From positions 1-64,000 of the forward strand of contig CAVPXL010000002.1 in the NCBI GenBank assembly GCA_963709765.1: DNA of 64,000 nucleotides, given 5' to 3'. Both the position numbers and the translations under genes were made by a program. The notes under the pieces were generated by a model. That model saw only the letters and a program-made list of their open reading frames with translations. It made no database searches and was not told where the DNA came from. The stretch is from Roseitranquillus sp963709765. Its GTDB lineage: Bacteria; Pseudomonadota; Alphaproteobacteria; Rhodobacterales; Rhodobacteraceae. Every line of letters starts with the position of its first letter. Position 1 is the first letter of the stretch. Positions 1 through 8,629 of this stretch are shown here, one piece after another.

Positions 1-288
1 GGTGCAGCGCATGCCGGGCGCGCCGAAATCCGCCGCGCCACGGACTACGGGAGGCTGATGGACCGTCATCTCCATCCCTTGTCGCGGCGAGTTGTCCACC
101 GGATGGCAGTTGAGGCAGCGCGGATGCTGGATCACCACCAGCATCTCTTCGAAGAGTGCGGCCGATCGCTCGCTCTCTTCGGCGATCCCGTCGAATTCGT
201 CCGCGCTGCGCAGACCGTTCACGGTCTCCGCATGTGCCATCGAGCCCAGCGCCAGCGCCGCAAGTGCCATCGGAAGGATAAGCTTCAT
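1..288 (-). CDS. c-type cytochrome, partner of molybdenum hydroxylase (3' end off window)
   Basis: Only the first 96 codons are in the window; the gene continues past its left edge. The product starts with a signal peptide (MKLILPMALAALALGSMAHA) and has a heme-binding CLNCH motif at about residues 57-61, so it is exported and should carry covalent heme c. The start ATG lies two bases after the stop of the molybdopterin subunit, which indicates one transcript. A cytochrome encoded next to an isoquinoline-oxidoreductase-type molybdenum hydroxylase is expected to take electrons from that enzyme to the respiratory chain; this role is inferred from context. The missing C-terminus prevents a firm family call. 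Confidence 0.75.
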   Translation of the reverse strand, partial: MKLILPMALAALALGSMAHAETVNGLRSADEFDGIAEESERSAALFEEMLVVIQHPRCLNCHPVDNSPRQGMEMTVHQPPVVRGAADFGAPGMRCT

Positions 289-290
289 GT

Positions 291-2465
291 TCACACCCCC
301 GCCGACGCCGAGAACGGCAGTCGCGTGACAGCCTTCCCGGTCAGCGCCCGCCACGCATTGGCGACCGCGGGCCCGACCGGCGGTGTCCCCGGCTCGCCGA
401 TGCCCGTCGGATCGGCGTCGCTGTCGATGATGGCCACTTCGACCTCCGGCATCTCGTTGATCCTCAGAATGCGATAGGTGTCGAAATTGTCCTGCTGCAC
501 GCGTCCGCCTTCGCCCAGGGTGATCTCGTCGTAGAGGATCGCGCTGAGGCCATAGCCGATCGCGCCCTCGATCTGGGCCCGAATGATGTTCGGGTTGACG
601 GCCACGCCGCAATCGACGGCGCACCAGACCTTGTGCACGCGCGGCATCCCACCGACATCCGAAACCTCTGCGATCTGAGCCACATACGTCTCGAAGCTCT
701 CGTGGAGGGCCACCCCGTACCCGCGATCGCCCTTGACCCGCTCGCCATCCCAGCCGGCCATCTCGGCGACCTTCTCGAGCACTCCGCGATCGCGTCCGGC
801 ATCGCCCCGCAAGAGGTCGAGCCGCCCCTGCACGGCGTCCTTGCCGCCCGCCTCCAGCAGCTGGTCGAGGAAGACTTCCGTCGCGTAACCCGTATGGGTG
901 TGCCCCACCGAGCGCCACCACAGGACCGGCACCGGACTCTCCACCTGCGCCCATCCGACCCGCAGATCGGCCAGATCGTAGGGCATCTTGGTGGAGCCCT
1001 CGTAGGAGGTCGGATCCATTCCGTCCTTCATCATGGCCGCCATCGGGCCGCCCGCCATGATCGACTGGTTCGCCACCACGTCCTGCCACCCGACGATGTT
1101 TCCGTCCGCGTCGAGGCCGCCGCGCATCCGGTGGACGGTGAGAGGGCGGTAGTAGCCGCCATGCAGGTCGTCCTGACGGGTGAACATCAGCTTCCACGCG
1201 CCGTCACCACCGGCCGCGTTGGCGATCTCGCCGATCTCGGCCGCCACGTGGGCCGTGGGCTGTGCCCGCCGCCCGAAGCTGCCACCGGCCAGCATCACGT
1301 TGATCGACACGTTGGCCGGATCGAGACCCAGCGTCTGCGCCAGCGTCGGCTTGTCGAGCGCGGGGAATTGCGACCCCATCCACAGCTCCGCCTTGCCGTC
1401 GCGCAACTCGAGCACCGCGTCGAGCGTCTCGAGCGGCGCATGGGCCAGGTAGGGGAAGCGGAACTCGGCCTCGATCACCGTTTCGGCCGCGTCGAGCCGG
1501 GCGTTCGAATCGCCGGCCTCCTCGGCCATCCGTCCGCCTTCGGCCGCAGCTTCGGAAAACGCCTCGAACATCTGCTCGCTCGACCGGGTCTCGGCGTCGG
1601 CCTCGTCCCATTCCACGCTCAGCGCCTCGCGCCCCTTCAGCGCCGCAGCCGTCGACGAGGCATAGACCGCGACCCCGAACGGGGTCTCGCGCACCGCCAC
1701 GACGCCCGGCACCTGCAGCGCCGCCGAATCGTCGAAGCTCGCCACCTTGGCGCCGAAGAGCGGCGGGCGCTTGATCACCACCGTCTGCATGTCCTCGCGA
1801 TAGACGTCGAGCGTGAAGATCGCCCGTCCCGTCGTCTTGGCCGGCGTGTCGAGCTTGGGCACGTCGGTCCCGATCAGCACGAAATCCTCGCGCGCCTTGA
1901 GCACGGGCTCCTGCGGCGCGGTCATCGTCGCGGCTTTCTCGGCAAACGCGCCGAACCCGGACGAACGGTCGCTGCCGGCATGGCGCATGACGCCCTTGCT
2001 GATCGTGATCTCGCCTTCGGGCACACCCCATTCCTCGGCCGCCGCGGCCACGAGCATGGCGCGCGCGGCGGCGCCCGCCTGACGCATCTGGGTGTAGGAA
2101 TTGGCCATCGCGGTCGACCCGCCGGTGCCCTGCATCCCGAACAGCAGGTTCTTGTAGAGCTCGTCATCGGCGGGCGCACTGACGGCGCGTATCTGGGACC
2201 AGTCGGCATCCATCTCTTCGGCGACGAGCGTGGACAGGCCGGTGTACGGCCCCTGGCCGAACTCGATATGCTTGATCACGACGGTGATCGTATCGTCGGG
2301 AGCGACCCGCACGAAGGCGTTGGGCACCAGCGTGCCGGCTTCGACCGCGCCCTCCTGGAAGGCGGCGGCGGCGCCCGACTGGGCGAAGGCACGCGGCGAC
2401 AGCGTCACGGCGAGAACGAGGCCGGCGGAGCCGGCGAGGAACGAGCGGCGTGTCTGGATCGTCAT
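291..2465 (-). CDS. xanthine dehydrogenase family molybdopterin-binding subunit (isoquinoline 1-oxidoreductase beta-like)
   Basis: The 724-residue product is the large catalytic subunit of a two-subunit molybdenum hydroxylase of the isoquinoline 1-oxidoreductase or aldehyde-oxidase type. The start at the ATG of MTIQTRRSFLAG is chosen because it places a twin-arginine (Tat) signal, RRSFLAG, at residues 6-12; upstream ATGs give no signal. Molybdopterin-contact stretches such as GGSFGRRAQPTAHVAAE and, near the end, GAIGYGLSA and GTPPVGPAVANAW are visible. Tat export implies a folded, cofactor-loaded periplasmic enzyme. The gene follows the 2Fe-2S subunit by four bases and precedes the cytochrome gene. 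The substrate, probably an N-heterocycle or aldehyde, cannot be read from sequence. Confidence 0.9.
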   Translation of the reverse strand: MTIQTRRSFLAGSAGLVLAVTLSPRAFAQSGAAAAFQEGAVEAGTLVPNAFVRVAPDDTITVVIKHIEFGQGPYTGLSTLVAEEMDADWSQIRAVSAPADDELYKNLLFGMQGTGGSTAMANSYTQMRQAGAAARAMLVAAAAEEWGVPEGEITISKGVMRHAGSDRSSGFGAFAEKAATMTAPQEPVLKAREDFVLIGTDVPKLDTPAKTTGRAIFTLDVYREDMQTVVIKRPPLFGAKVASFDDSAALQVPGVVAVRETPFGVAVYASSTAAALKGREALSVEWDEADAETRSSEQMFEAFSEAAAEGGRMAEEAGDSNARLDAAETVIEAEFRFPYLAHAPLETLDAVLELRDGKAELWMGSQFPALDKPTLAQTLGLDPANVSINVMLAGGSFGRRAQPTAHVAAEIGEIANAAGGDGAWKLMFTRQDDLHGGYYRPLTVHRMRGGLDADGNIVGWQDVVANQSIMAGGPMAAMMKDGMDPTSYEGSTKMPYDLADLRVGWAQVESPVPVLWWRSVGHTHTGYATEVFLDQLLEAGGKDAVQGRLDLLRGDAGRDRGVLEKVAEMAGWDGERVKGDRGYGVALHESFETYVAQIAEVSDVGGMPRVHKVWCAVDCGVAVNPNIIRAQIEGAIGYGLSAILYDEITLGEGGRVQQDNFDTYRILRINEMPEVEVAIIDSDADPTGIGEPGTPPVGPAVANAWRALTGKAVTRLPFSASAGV

Positions 2466-2469
2466 CGGC

Positions 2470-2928
2470 TCAGGCCTCCAATATCTTCGCTGCATCGTGG
2501 ATCGCCTGCCGGATCCGCACATAGGTTGCGCAGCGGCAGATGTTGCCGGCCATCGCGCGGTCGATGTCCTCGTCCGTGGGCTTCGGGATCTCGGTCAGGA
2601 GCGCCGTCGCGCTGACCACCTGCCCCGACTGGCACCAGCCGCATTGCGGTACGTCGATGGCCACCCAGGCCTGCTGCACGGCCTTCGCCTCGGGGGTCTC
2701 GAGTCCCTCGATGGTCTCGACCGTGGCACCCTCGGCCATGGAGACCGGCGTCACGCAGGCGCGCCGCGTCATGCCGTTCAGCATCACCGTGCAGGCCCCG
2801 CATTGCGCGACGCCGCAGCCGAACTTGGTCCCCGTAAGGCGCAGTTCGTCGCGCAGGACCCAGAGCAGTGGCGTGTCGTCCGGAACGTCCACGCTCACGT
2901 CCTGTCCGTTGACAGTTAGGTTGACCAT
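2470..2928 (-). CDS. (2Fe-2S)-binding subunit of molybdenum hydroxylase (isoquinoline 1-oxidoreductase alpha-like)
   Basis: This 152-residue protein carries the two 2Fe-2S clusters that pass electrons out of the molybdopterin subunit. The plant-type ferredoxin cluster ligands are C38, C43, C46 and C58 (CGVAQCGACTVMLNG region). The second cluster uses C96, C99, C131 and C133 (CGWCQSG and NICRCATY). I chose the ATG of MVNLTVNGQD because AGGGAG lies just upstream and because the fold starts there; the longer reading frame adds an Arg-rich leader unlike the family. There is no signal peptide, so it should be co-exported with the Tat-tagged large subunit. It is first in the operon. Confidence 0.92.
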   Translation of the reverse strand: MVNLTVNGQDVSVDVPDDTPLLWVLRDELRLTGTKFGCGVAQCGACTVMLNGMTRRACVTPVSMAEGATVETIEGLETPEAKAVQQAWVAIDVPQCGWCQSGQVVSATALLTEIPKPTDEDIDRAMAGNICRCATYVRIRQAIHDAAKILEA

Positions 2929-3107
2929 GAGGAACTCCCTGCTGGTCGACCGCGAGCACCGGCGCGCGCGGTTCACCTGTAGGTATAGCGCAATCCACCG
3001 GAAAACCGAACGCGGCGAAACGTGCCGGTCCCGGATCGCTCCTAACCTCATCTTAAACCGCAGGCCTCATTGACCATCCCGATTTCAAAGCCAGAGGTCT
3101 CGATTCG

Positions 3108-4268
3108 ATGCGATCCATCTCCCGAGCCGTCGCCGCCGCGACGCTTCTTGCCATCTCTGCCGGCGCCGCCACGGCCGCGTCCAGACAGGGCATCGACACC
3201 GCCAGCGTCGCTTTTGCGCAGGTTGCGGCGCTTGAAGGTCCCGCCGCGGCGTTGGGCACCGGCATGCGCCAGGGAATCCTCGCGGCCTTCGAAGAAGCGA
3301 ACCGCGCCGGCGGCGTGCATGGCCGCAAGCTCGAGCTGGAGAGCATCGACGACGGATACGAACCGGCGACCTCCGCCGCCCATGTCCGCAAGCTGATCGG
3401 CCGCGACGCCCATATCGGCTTGATCGGACCCGTCGGCACGCCGACCACCGCGGTCACTCAACCCATCGCGAGGGAGGCAGGCTATCCTTTCATAGGTCCG
3501 TTCACCGGCGCGGGCTTCCTGCGCAATCCCGAGAACAGCCACGTGCTGAACGTGCGCGCCACCTACGACGCCGAGACCGAGGAATGGGTCCGCTACCTTG
3601 TTGACGAGCTCAGACTCAAGCGCATCGCCATCCTCTATCAGGACCACGGCTTCGGCCGCGTAGGCCTCAACGGCGTCAAGGCGGCGCTGGAAAGGCGCGG
3701 GATGGAGCTTGCCGCCACGGCCAGCTACACGCGCAACACCACCGCCGTGAAGATGCCGCTGCTGCGCCTGCGCGACGAGGACCCCGACGCGGTGGTCATG
3801 GTCGGCGCCTACAAGCCGATCGCCGAATTCATCTCGACGGCCAGGGACCTCGGGTTCCGCAAGCCGTTCGTGAACATCTCCTTCGTCGGCTCGCGCGCGC
3901 TTGCCGACGAACTCGGCGAAGACGGCAAGGGCGTCATCATCAGCCAGGTCGTGCCGTTCCCCTGGGACGAGTCGATCCCGCTCGTGCGCGCGTATCAGGC
4001 GGCGATGGCCGGCCTCGATGCCGCGGCACAGCCCGATTTCGTCTCGCTCGAAGGCTACGTCGTCGGCCGCATCGCCATCGAGGCGCTGGAAAAGGCCGGC
4101 CGCGACCTGACGCGGGAAAGCTACCTCCGGGCGCTGTCGTCGCTCGGCCGGGTCGAGCTGGGCGGCATGACGCTCGCCTACGGCAAGGACGACAACCAGG
4201 GCTCCGACAGCGTCTTCCTGACCCGCATCACCGCCGATGGCGGCTTCGAGAAGATCGGCGTCGAATAA
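3108..4268 (+). CDS. ABC-type branched-chain amino acid-like periplasmic substrate-binding protein
   Basis: The 386-residue product has an N-terminal signal peptide (cleavage near ATAAS, about residue 24) followed by a type 1 periplasmic-binding fold of the LivJ class. Typical segments are visible: ALGTGMRQGILAAFEEANRA, the GLIGPVGTPTTAV ligand-loop region, and AILYQDHGFGRVGLNGVKAA. An AGAGG ribosome site precedes the ATG. No permease or ATPase genes lie nearby. Instead a large chemoreceptor starts 57 bases downstream on the same strand, which suggests that this protein may feed a chemosensory pathway rather than, or as well as, a transporter. The ligand is not identifiable. Confidence 0.85.
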   Translation: MRSISRAVAAATLLAISAGAATAASRQGIDTASVAFAQVAALEGPAAALGTGMRQGILAAFEEANRAGGVHGRKLELESIDDGYEPATSAAHVRKLIGRDAHIGLIGPVGTPTTAVTQPIAREAGYPFIGPFTGAGFLRNPENSHVLNVRATYDAETEEWVRYLVDELRLKRIAILYQDHGFGRVGLNGVKAALERRGMELAATASYTRNTTAVKMPLLRLRDEDPDAVVMVGAYKPIAEFISTARDLGFRKPFVNISFVGSRALADELGEDGKGVIISQVVPFPWDESIPLVRAYQAAMAGLDAAAQPDFVSLEGYVVGRIAIEALEKAGRDLTRESYLRALSSLGRVELGGMTLAYGKDDNQGSDSVFLTRITADGGFEKIGVE

Positions 4269-4325
4269 CGGTTTTCGGCGCGCCGCCGGTCTGCGGCCAG
4301 CGCCCCATTTCTGAAGGATAGGCAA

Positions 4326-7085
4326 ATGAGCAGAGTGCTCGACATATTCAGCGGCATCACCGTCCGCATCGGCGTGATCGTCGCGGGCCTTTCGGCGATG
4401 ATCGCCGCGGCCATCGTGGTGGGCCTGGCGGTGTTCGACGAGCTCAGCATCAACATGGAGGATCTCGCGAACGAGCAGATCCCGGCGCTGCAGCAGGGCA
4501 GCGAGGTCATCTCGCTGACCAGCCACCTCAAGGACGGGCTCACCGAGATCCTGCTGGCGAGCGACGAGACGGAGCTCGAGGCGGCCCTGAAAAATGCGGC
4601 GTTGACCGAACAGGAGAGCGCCCTCCTTGCCTCCTTCGAAAAGGCCGGAGCGCAGCAATTGTCGCTGCTCGTCGATGTTCTTCAGGACAATACGAAGATG
4701 CTCGCCGAGGCCCGGGCGGACGAATTCGTCGCCGAGGCCCAGATCGCCGCGTCGGTCGCCGAACTGCGCGACCTCAACGCCGCGATCACCACGGATGTGT
4801 CCGAGCGGTCGGTCAAGGCGCTCTTCGAGCTCGGCCGGGGCGGCAGCGACACGATCACCTCGGTCGAATCCTCCCTGCGCGGCCTGATGGAGCGGGACGT
4901 GATGGCGCTCGAGATCGCGATGCAGATCCGCTCCGAACTGAGCCTCTATTCCGGCGCCGTGCTCGCCATCGCCTCGACCGGCGATCCGGCCGTCTCGTCG
5001 ATGCTGGGCGACATCGTGACCAGCGCCGACAACGCCCTCTCCGACCTGATCCCGGCTCTGGCCGAGACCGGTCTGGCCGACGAGGCCGCCGCCTCCGTCG
5101 CACGGACCCGCGCCGCGATCGCGGGCATCCTGCGCAACGGTCAGCGGATGGGCATCGATGCCGGCCGCGTGCTCGAAGCGCGCCAGGAGGGTGACCTGGC
5201 CATGGTCGACGCGCTCGACGACATCCAGTTCGGTCTTGTCATGAACGCCGAGAAGGTCAGCGAGAAGAACCGCAGCGCCATCCGCGCCCTGCTGGACGTG
5301 CATGTCCAGAGGATCCGCGACATGGCGGCCCTGTCGGATTCGGTCCGCGACGTGTTCGGCAAGGCGCTGCTGGTGGCGCTCGCCGAGACCCCGTCCGAGG
5401 CGCTAGGCCTTTCAGGAAAACCTCGTCACGTCGGTTGCCGCGATGCAGGCGGTCGCCGCGCGCGAGAGCGTCGAGGTCCGCGAGATGCTCGCCCCGGCCT
5501 ACGCGGTGGCCGAGCCCGAGACCGGTCTCATGGCCGACCGCAGCGCCGTCCTGAACGCGCGGCGCAACGCCACGACGATCTCGCGGCAGGCGGCGCAGAG
5601 CGTGAAGGCGATCGCGGCCGAGGCGCTGGGCTTCGAGAACACGGCCCTCGTCGGGATCAAGGACGCGAGCCAGGAACTGGTCGCGAATGGCGCCGAAGCC
5701 TCCCGCCGGATGATGCTCATCGCCGCGCTCTCGGCTGGCATCGTCCTGCTCGGCCTCGGCATGGCGTGGTTCACGCTGGTTCGCCCGATGCGGGCGGTCG
5801 CCCGGACGACCGAGCGGCTGGCGCAGGGCGACCTCGCACCGCGTCGATATCAGGGCCACGCGCGGCGAGATTGGCCGCATGGCCGAAGCGCTCCGCATCT
5901 TCCGGGACGGCCTGATCGCCAAGATCGAGCTCGAGGAGCAGCAGAAGCGCGCCGACGAGGAACGCCGCGAGGAGCAGCTGCGCGCCGAGGCGGAAAAGCG
6001 CGAGCGCCTGGAACGCGAGCACCAGCGCGAGCAGGAGATGGCCGAAGCCGAGCGGGCCCGCGAGCGCGAAGAGGCCGACCGCAAGGAAGCCGAGCGCGTC
6101 AGGGCCGAGGCCGAACATGCAAGGCGCGCCGAAGAGCAGGCGCTCGTCGTGGACTCGCTGGCCGAAGGCCTGCGCCGTCTGTCGGCGGGCGATTTCAGCG
6201 CCGAGATCGAGGTCGAGTTCACCGAAGGCTACGAGAAGCTCCGGCACGACTTCAACGCGGCGATGGGCAACCTTTCCGACCTGATCGGCACGATCACCGC
6301 CAGCGGCACCATCATCTCGGAGAACTCCACCGAGATCGCGGCGGCTGCCAACGACCTGTCACGCCGCACCGAGACCACCGCCGCGACCCTGGAGGAGACC
6401 GCTGCCGCGCTCAACGAGCTCACCGCGTCGGTCGCCTCCTCCGCCGAGGGCGCGAACCGCGCCAACGATCTGGTGGTCAACGCCCGCACCCGGGCCGAGG
6501 CCAGCGCCGATGTGGTTGCGCGCACCGTCTCGGCAATGTCGGCGATCGAGCACTCGTCTGCAGAGATCTCCAAGATCATCAGCGTGATCGACGACATCGC
6601 CTTCCAGACCAACCTTCTGGCGCTCAACGCGGGCGTCGAGGCGGCGCGGGCCGGCGATGCAGGCAAGGGCTTTGCCGTCGTCGCCACCGAGGTGCGCGGT
6701 CTGGCGCAGCGTGCCTCCGAGGCGGCGCGCGAGATCAACGGCCTGATCACGACGTCGGCCGAGCATGTCACCAGTGGCTCCGGGCTCGTGGCCGAAGCGG
6801 GGAACGCGCTGAAGGACATCGCAGGGATCGGTGTCGGAAATAGCGACCCACGTGTCGGAGATCGCGTCGTCGAGCGGCGAGCAGGCGACCGGCATCAGCG
6901 AGATCAACACCGCCGTCGCTCAGCTCGACCAGACCACGCAGCAGAACGTGGCGATGTTCGAGGAAACCACGGCCGCCACCCAGTCGCTCAACAGCGAAGC
7001 CACCAAGCTCTCCGAGCTGGTGTCGCACTTCCAGACCGTCGAGAAATCCGCGCGGCGCGAGAGCGGCATCGCCGTCGCGGCGTGA
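4326..7085 (+). pseudogene. methyl-accepting chemotaxis protein, broken by three single-base insertions
   Basis: Read across three frame changes this encodes an about 918-residue chemoreceptor. It has an N-terminal membrane segment (residues about 10-35), a long periplasmic sensor, a second membrane segment (MMLIAALSAGIVLLGLGMAW), HAMP, a charged Glu/Arg/Lys coiled coil, a second HAMP-like piece, and a methyl-accepting domain with FQTNLLALNAGVEAARAGDA. The frame breaks lie at about 5410-5412 (TTT run), 5839-5844, and 6827, where removing one A restores AGSVSEIATHV. Each is a +1 shift, and the stop TGA at 7083 is reached in the original frame. An AAGGA site precedes the ATG. It lies directly behind a periplasmic binding protein gene. 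Real decay cannot be excluded, but sequencing indels are more likely. Confidence 0.85.
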
Positions 7086-7138
7086 TGACGACCCTGCCGC
7101 CCGGGCATCTGTCCGGGCGGCAGCGGATCCGGCCAGCG

Positions 7139-7177
7139 AAAAAAGCCGGCGCTCGATGATCCGGGCGCCGGCTTTTT
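7139..7177 (+). terminator. Rho-independent terminator after chemoreceptor gene
   Basis: A perfect inverted repeat, AAAAGCCGGCGC / GCGCCGGCTTTT, flanks a 12-base loop about 55 bases after the chemoreceptor stop. With A and T runs on the two sides it can stop transcription in both directions, which suits its place between convergent genes. Confidence 0.85.
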
Positions 7178-7267
7178 CGTGTCTCGCGATGTCTGTGTCA
7201 GGCGATGCGGCGCACCCCGATCGCCGCCCGCACGGCGCATCCGGTGGCGCACTCCACCTGCGGGCGC

Positions 7268-7819
7268 TCAGAAGATCTGCGTACCGGCAGGAACGCGGGC
7301 GTGGAATTGCTGCGCCAGTCGCTGGGCCTCTTTCAGCAGTCTGGCCCGGTGGTGGGGGTCGTCGGGGATCTCGAGCCCGTAGAAGGCCACGCCGGCCCTC
7401 TGTCCGAAACCGCCCTGCATCGGAACCCCGAGCGTCGGCGCCTCGATGCCGTGTCGCTTGCCGTTCTCGACAAAGATTTCCTGAAATGCGTCCTGACGGA
7501 TGATCTTGTCGAAGACCACGGGCGCCGACGCACCGGCGATCCTGAGCGGCACCGGGTCCCTGGACTGGTATTGCGCATCCGCATACTGCTCGATGAACGC
7601 CATCGGCAACGTGCTGCAGAACGGCATGACAAGGCCGTTTTTCGTGGCATAGCCGTAGCCCACGTGCTGCGCACCGATGCACGCCGCCAGTTCCCTCAGC
7701 TCACGCTGCCAGGCTTCGCTGAGAAAGCCCGCCATCAGGACATCGACAATCTGCGTCGGAAATTCGATCTCGAGACCCGCGTCTTGCGGCGCAACCTGCG
7801 TCGTGGACGTGTCGTCCAT
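7268..7819 (-). CDS. LuxR-type autoinducer-binding domain protein lacking a DNA-binding domain
   Basis: The 183-residue product matches only the ligand-binding half of acyl-homoserine-lactone receptors. The central part (HVGYGYATKNG, FIEQYADAQYQSRDPV, GKRHGIEAPTLGVPMQGG) follows the family pattern, and the conserved Asp-Pro pair that contacts the acyl-lactone amide is present in SRDPV. Complete LuxR proteins are about 240 residues and end in a helix-turn-helix; here the stop falls right after the ligand domain, and none of the downstream frames encodes a GerE-type helix-turn-helix. It could be a ligand sink, a dominant-negative partner, or a receptor acting by protein contact. GGAG and AGGA lie upstream of the ATG. 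No synthase gene is in the window. Confidence 0.65.
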   Translation of the reverse strand: MDDTSTTQVAPQDAGLEIEFPTQIVDVLMAGFLSEAWQRELRELAACIGAQHVGYGYATKNGLVMPFCSTLPMAFIEQYADAQYQSRDPVPLRIAGASAPVVFDKIIRQDAFQEIFVENGKRHGIEAPTLGVPMQGGFGQRAGVAFYGLEIPDDPHHRARLLKEAQRLAQQFHARVPAGTQIF

Positions 7820-7937
7820 ACCGTTCCTGCTCCCGTGGAGATGTTCCGCACGGATAGCCGAAAGCAGTTTCCAATTTCTTAGTCCGGGCGCGGTCCGCGG
7901 GTGGCCCGCATCTTCCGTCCCGGGCCGGATACGGCGC

Positions 7938-8448
7938 TCATCCGGGTTCCTGCGGCTCGGCCACGTCGCGGTCGCGTTCCCAGCCCTCGTTTTCCAGCGT
8001 GAGCAATTCGATCGCCACGGCGCCGGAATTGGCGTCGAGTTCGGGCAGCGCTTGATAGGCCGACGGCCAGCACCGATAGATGCGGTAGGCCAGAACGATC
8101 TGCCCGGCCTCGTTGTGGAATTCCAGCACCAGATCCTTGCGGAACGACGTCAGGTCGATGTCGCCGCCCTGTCCCGCGCCAAGGCTCCAGACCTGGTTCA
8201 CCCAATCCTCGAACGCGGTGTCATGGGTGATCCCGCGTTCGAGCGTGATCGGCTCCCAGCTCGTGCGGCCGGGCGACTTGTGGCTGACCGCCATATCGCC
8301 GCCATCACGATGCGACACCACCTCGGTGCTCCGACGCAGGGCCGAGACGCTGCTGAATTCCGGCGACGGTCCGGCCGTCCCAGCGCACTCGGAACCTGAA
8401 GGACTTGTAGGGATCCAGCCGATGCGGGTTCACGGAAAATTGCGTCAT
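7938..8448 (-). pseudogene. phage-type tail tube protein (T4 gp19-like), one frameshift
   Basis: The start MTQFSVNPHRLDPYKSFRF is typical of the conserved T4 gp19-like tail tube family, which also builds phage-tail-like injection machines. The frame is lost after VAGI at about 8355 and recovered one base later as VSALRRSTEVVSHRDGGD, followed by the family hallmark KSPGRTSWEPITLERGITHD. Deleting one base gives 169 residues, the usual length. A GAAAGG site precedes the ATG. No sheath, baseplate or other phage gene is adjacent: the neighbours are a histone-deacetylase-like enzyme and a LuxR-domain protein, so this is an isolated gene. Whether the shift is real or a sequencing error is open. Confidence 0.7.
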
Positions 8449-8629
8449 CGACTGCCTTTCCCCTTGCCGGCTTCCGCCTGGGCCACTAACGCCTGCCGAT
8501 GCGCGCGACAAGCGGCCTTCGGGATCCCTTGCGGGCGCTGTCGCCGGCGTGAATGCCGTTCGAGCCTACATCCTTCACGCGATTCAATCAATTTGCGCCG
8601 GAGGTCGCGCGCGGCGCTTCGCGGCAGCC

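Noticed and set aside
633..2615. Long open frame of 660 codons on the plus strand opposite the molybdopterin subunit
   Set aside because: His/Arg-rich shadow translation of a strongly supported gene; such antisense frames are common at this GC content.
3048..5303. Minus-strand frame of 751 codons covering the binding-protein gene and the chemoreceptor start
   Set aside because: Shadow of two clear plus-strand genes with conserved domains.
5400..6830. Programmed ribosomal frameshifting in the chemoreceptor
   Set aside because: Three +1 breaks in one gene, no slippery heptamer with a downstream structure, and the same kind of break in unrelated genes point to sequence errors.
7938..8448. A prophage or eCIS cluster around the tail tube gene
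   Set aside because: None of the neighbouring genes encodes sheath, baseplate, integrase or head proteins.
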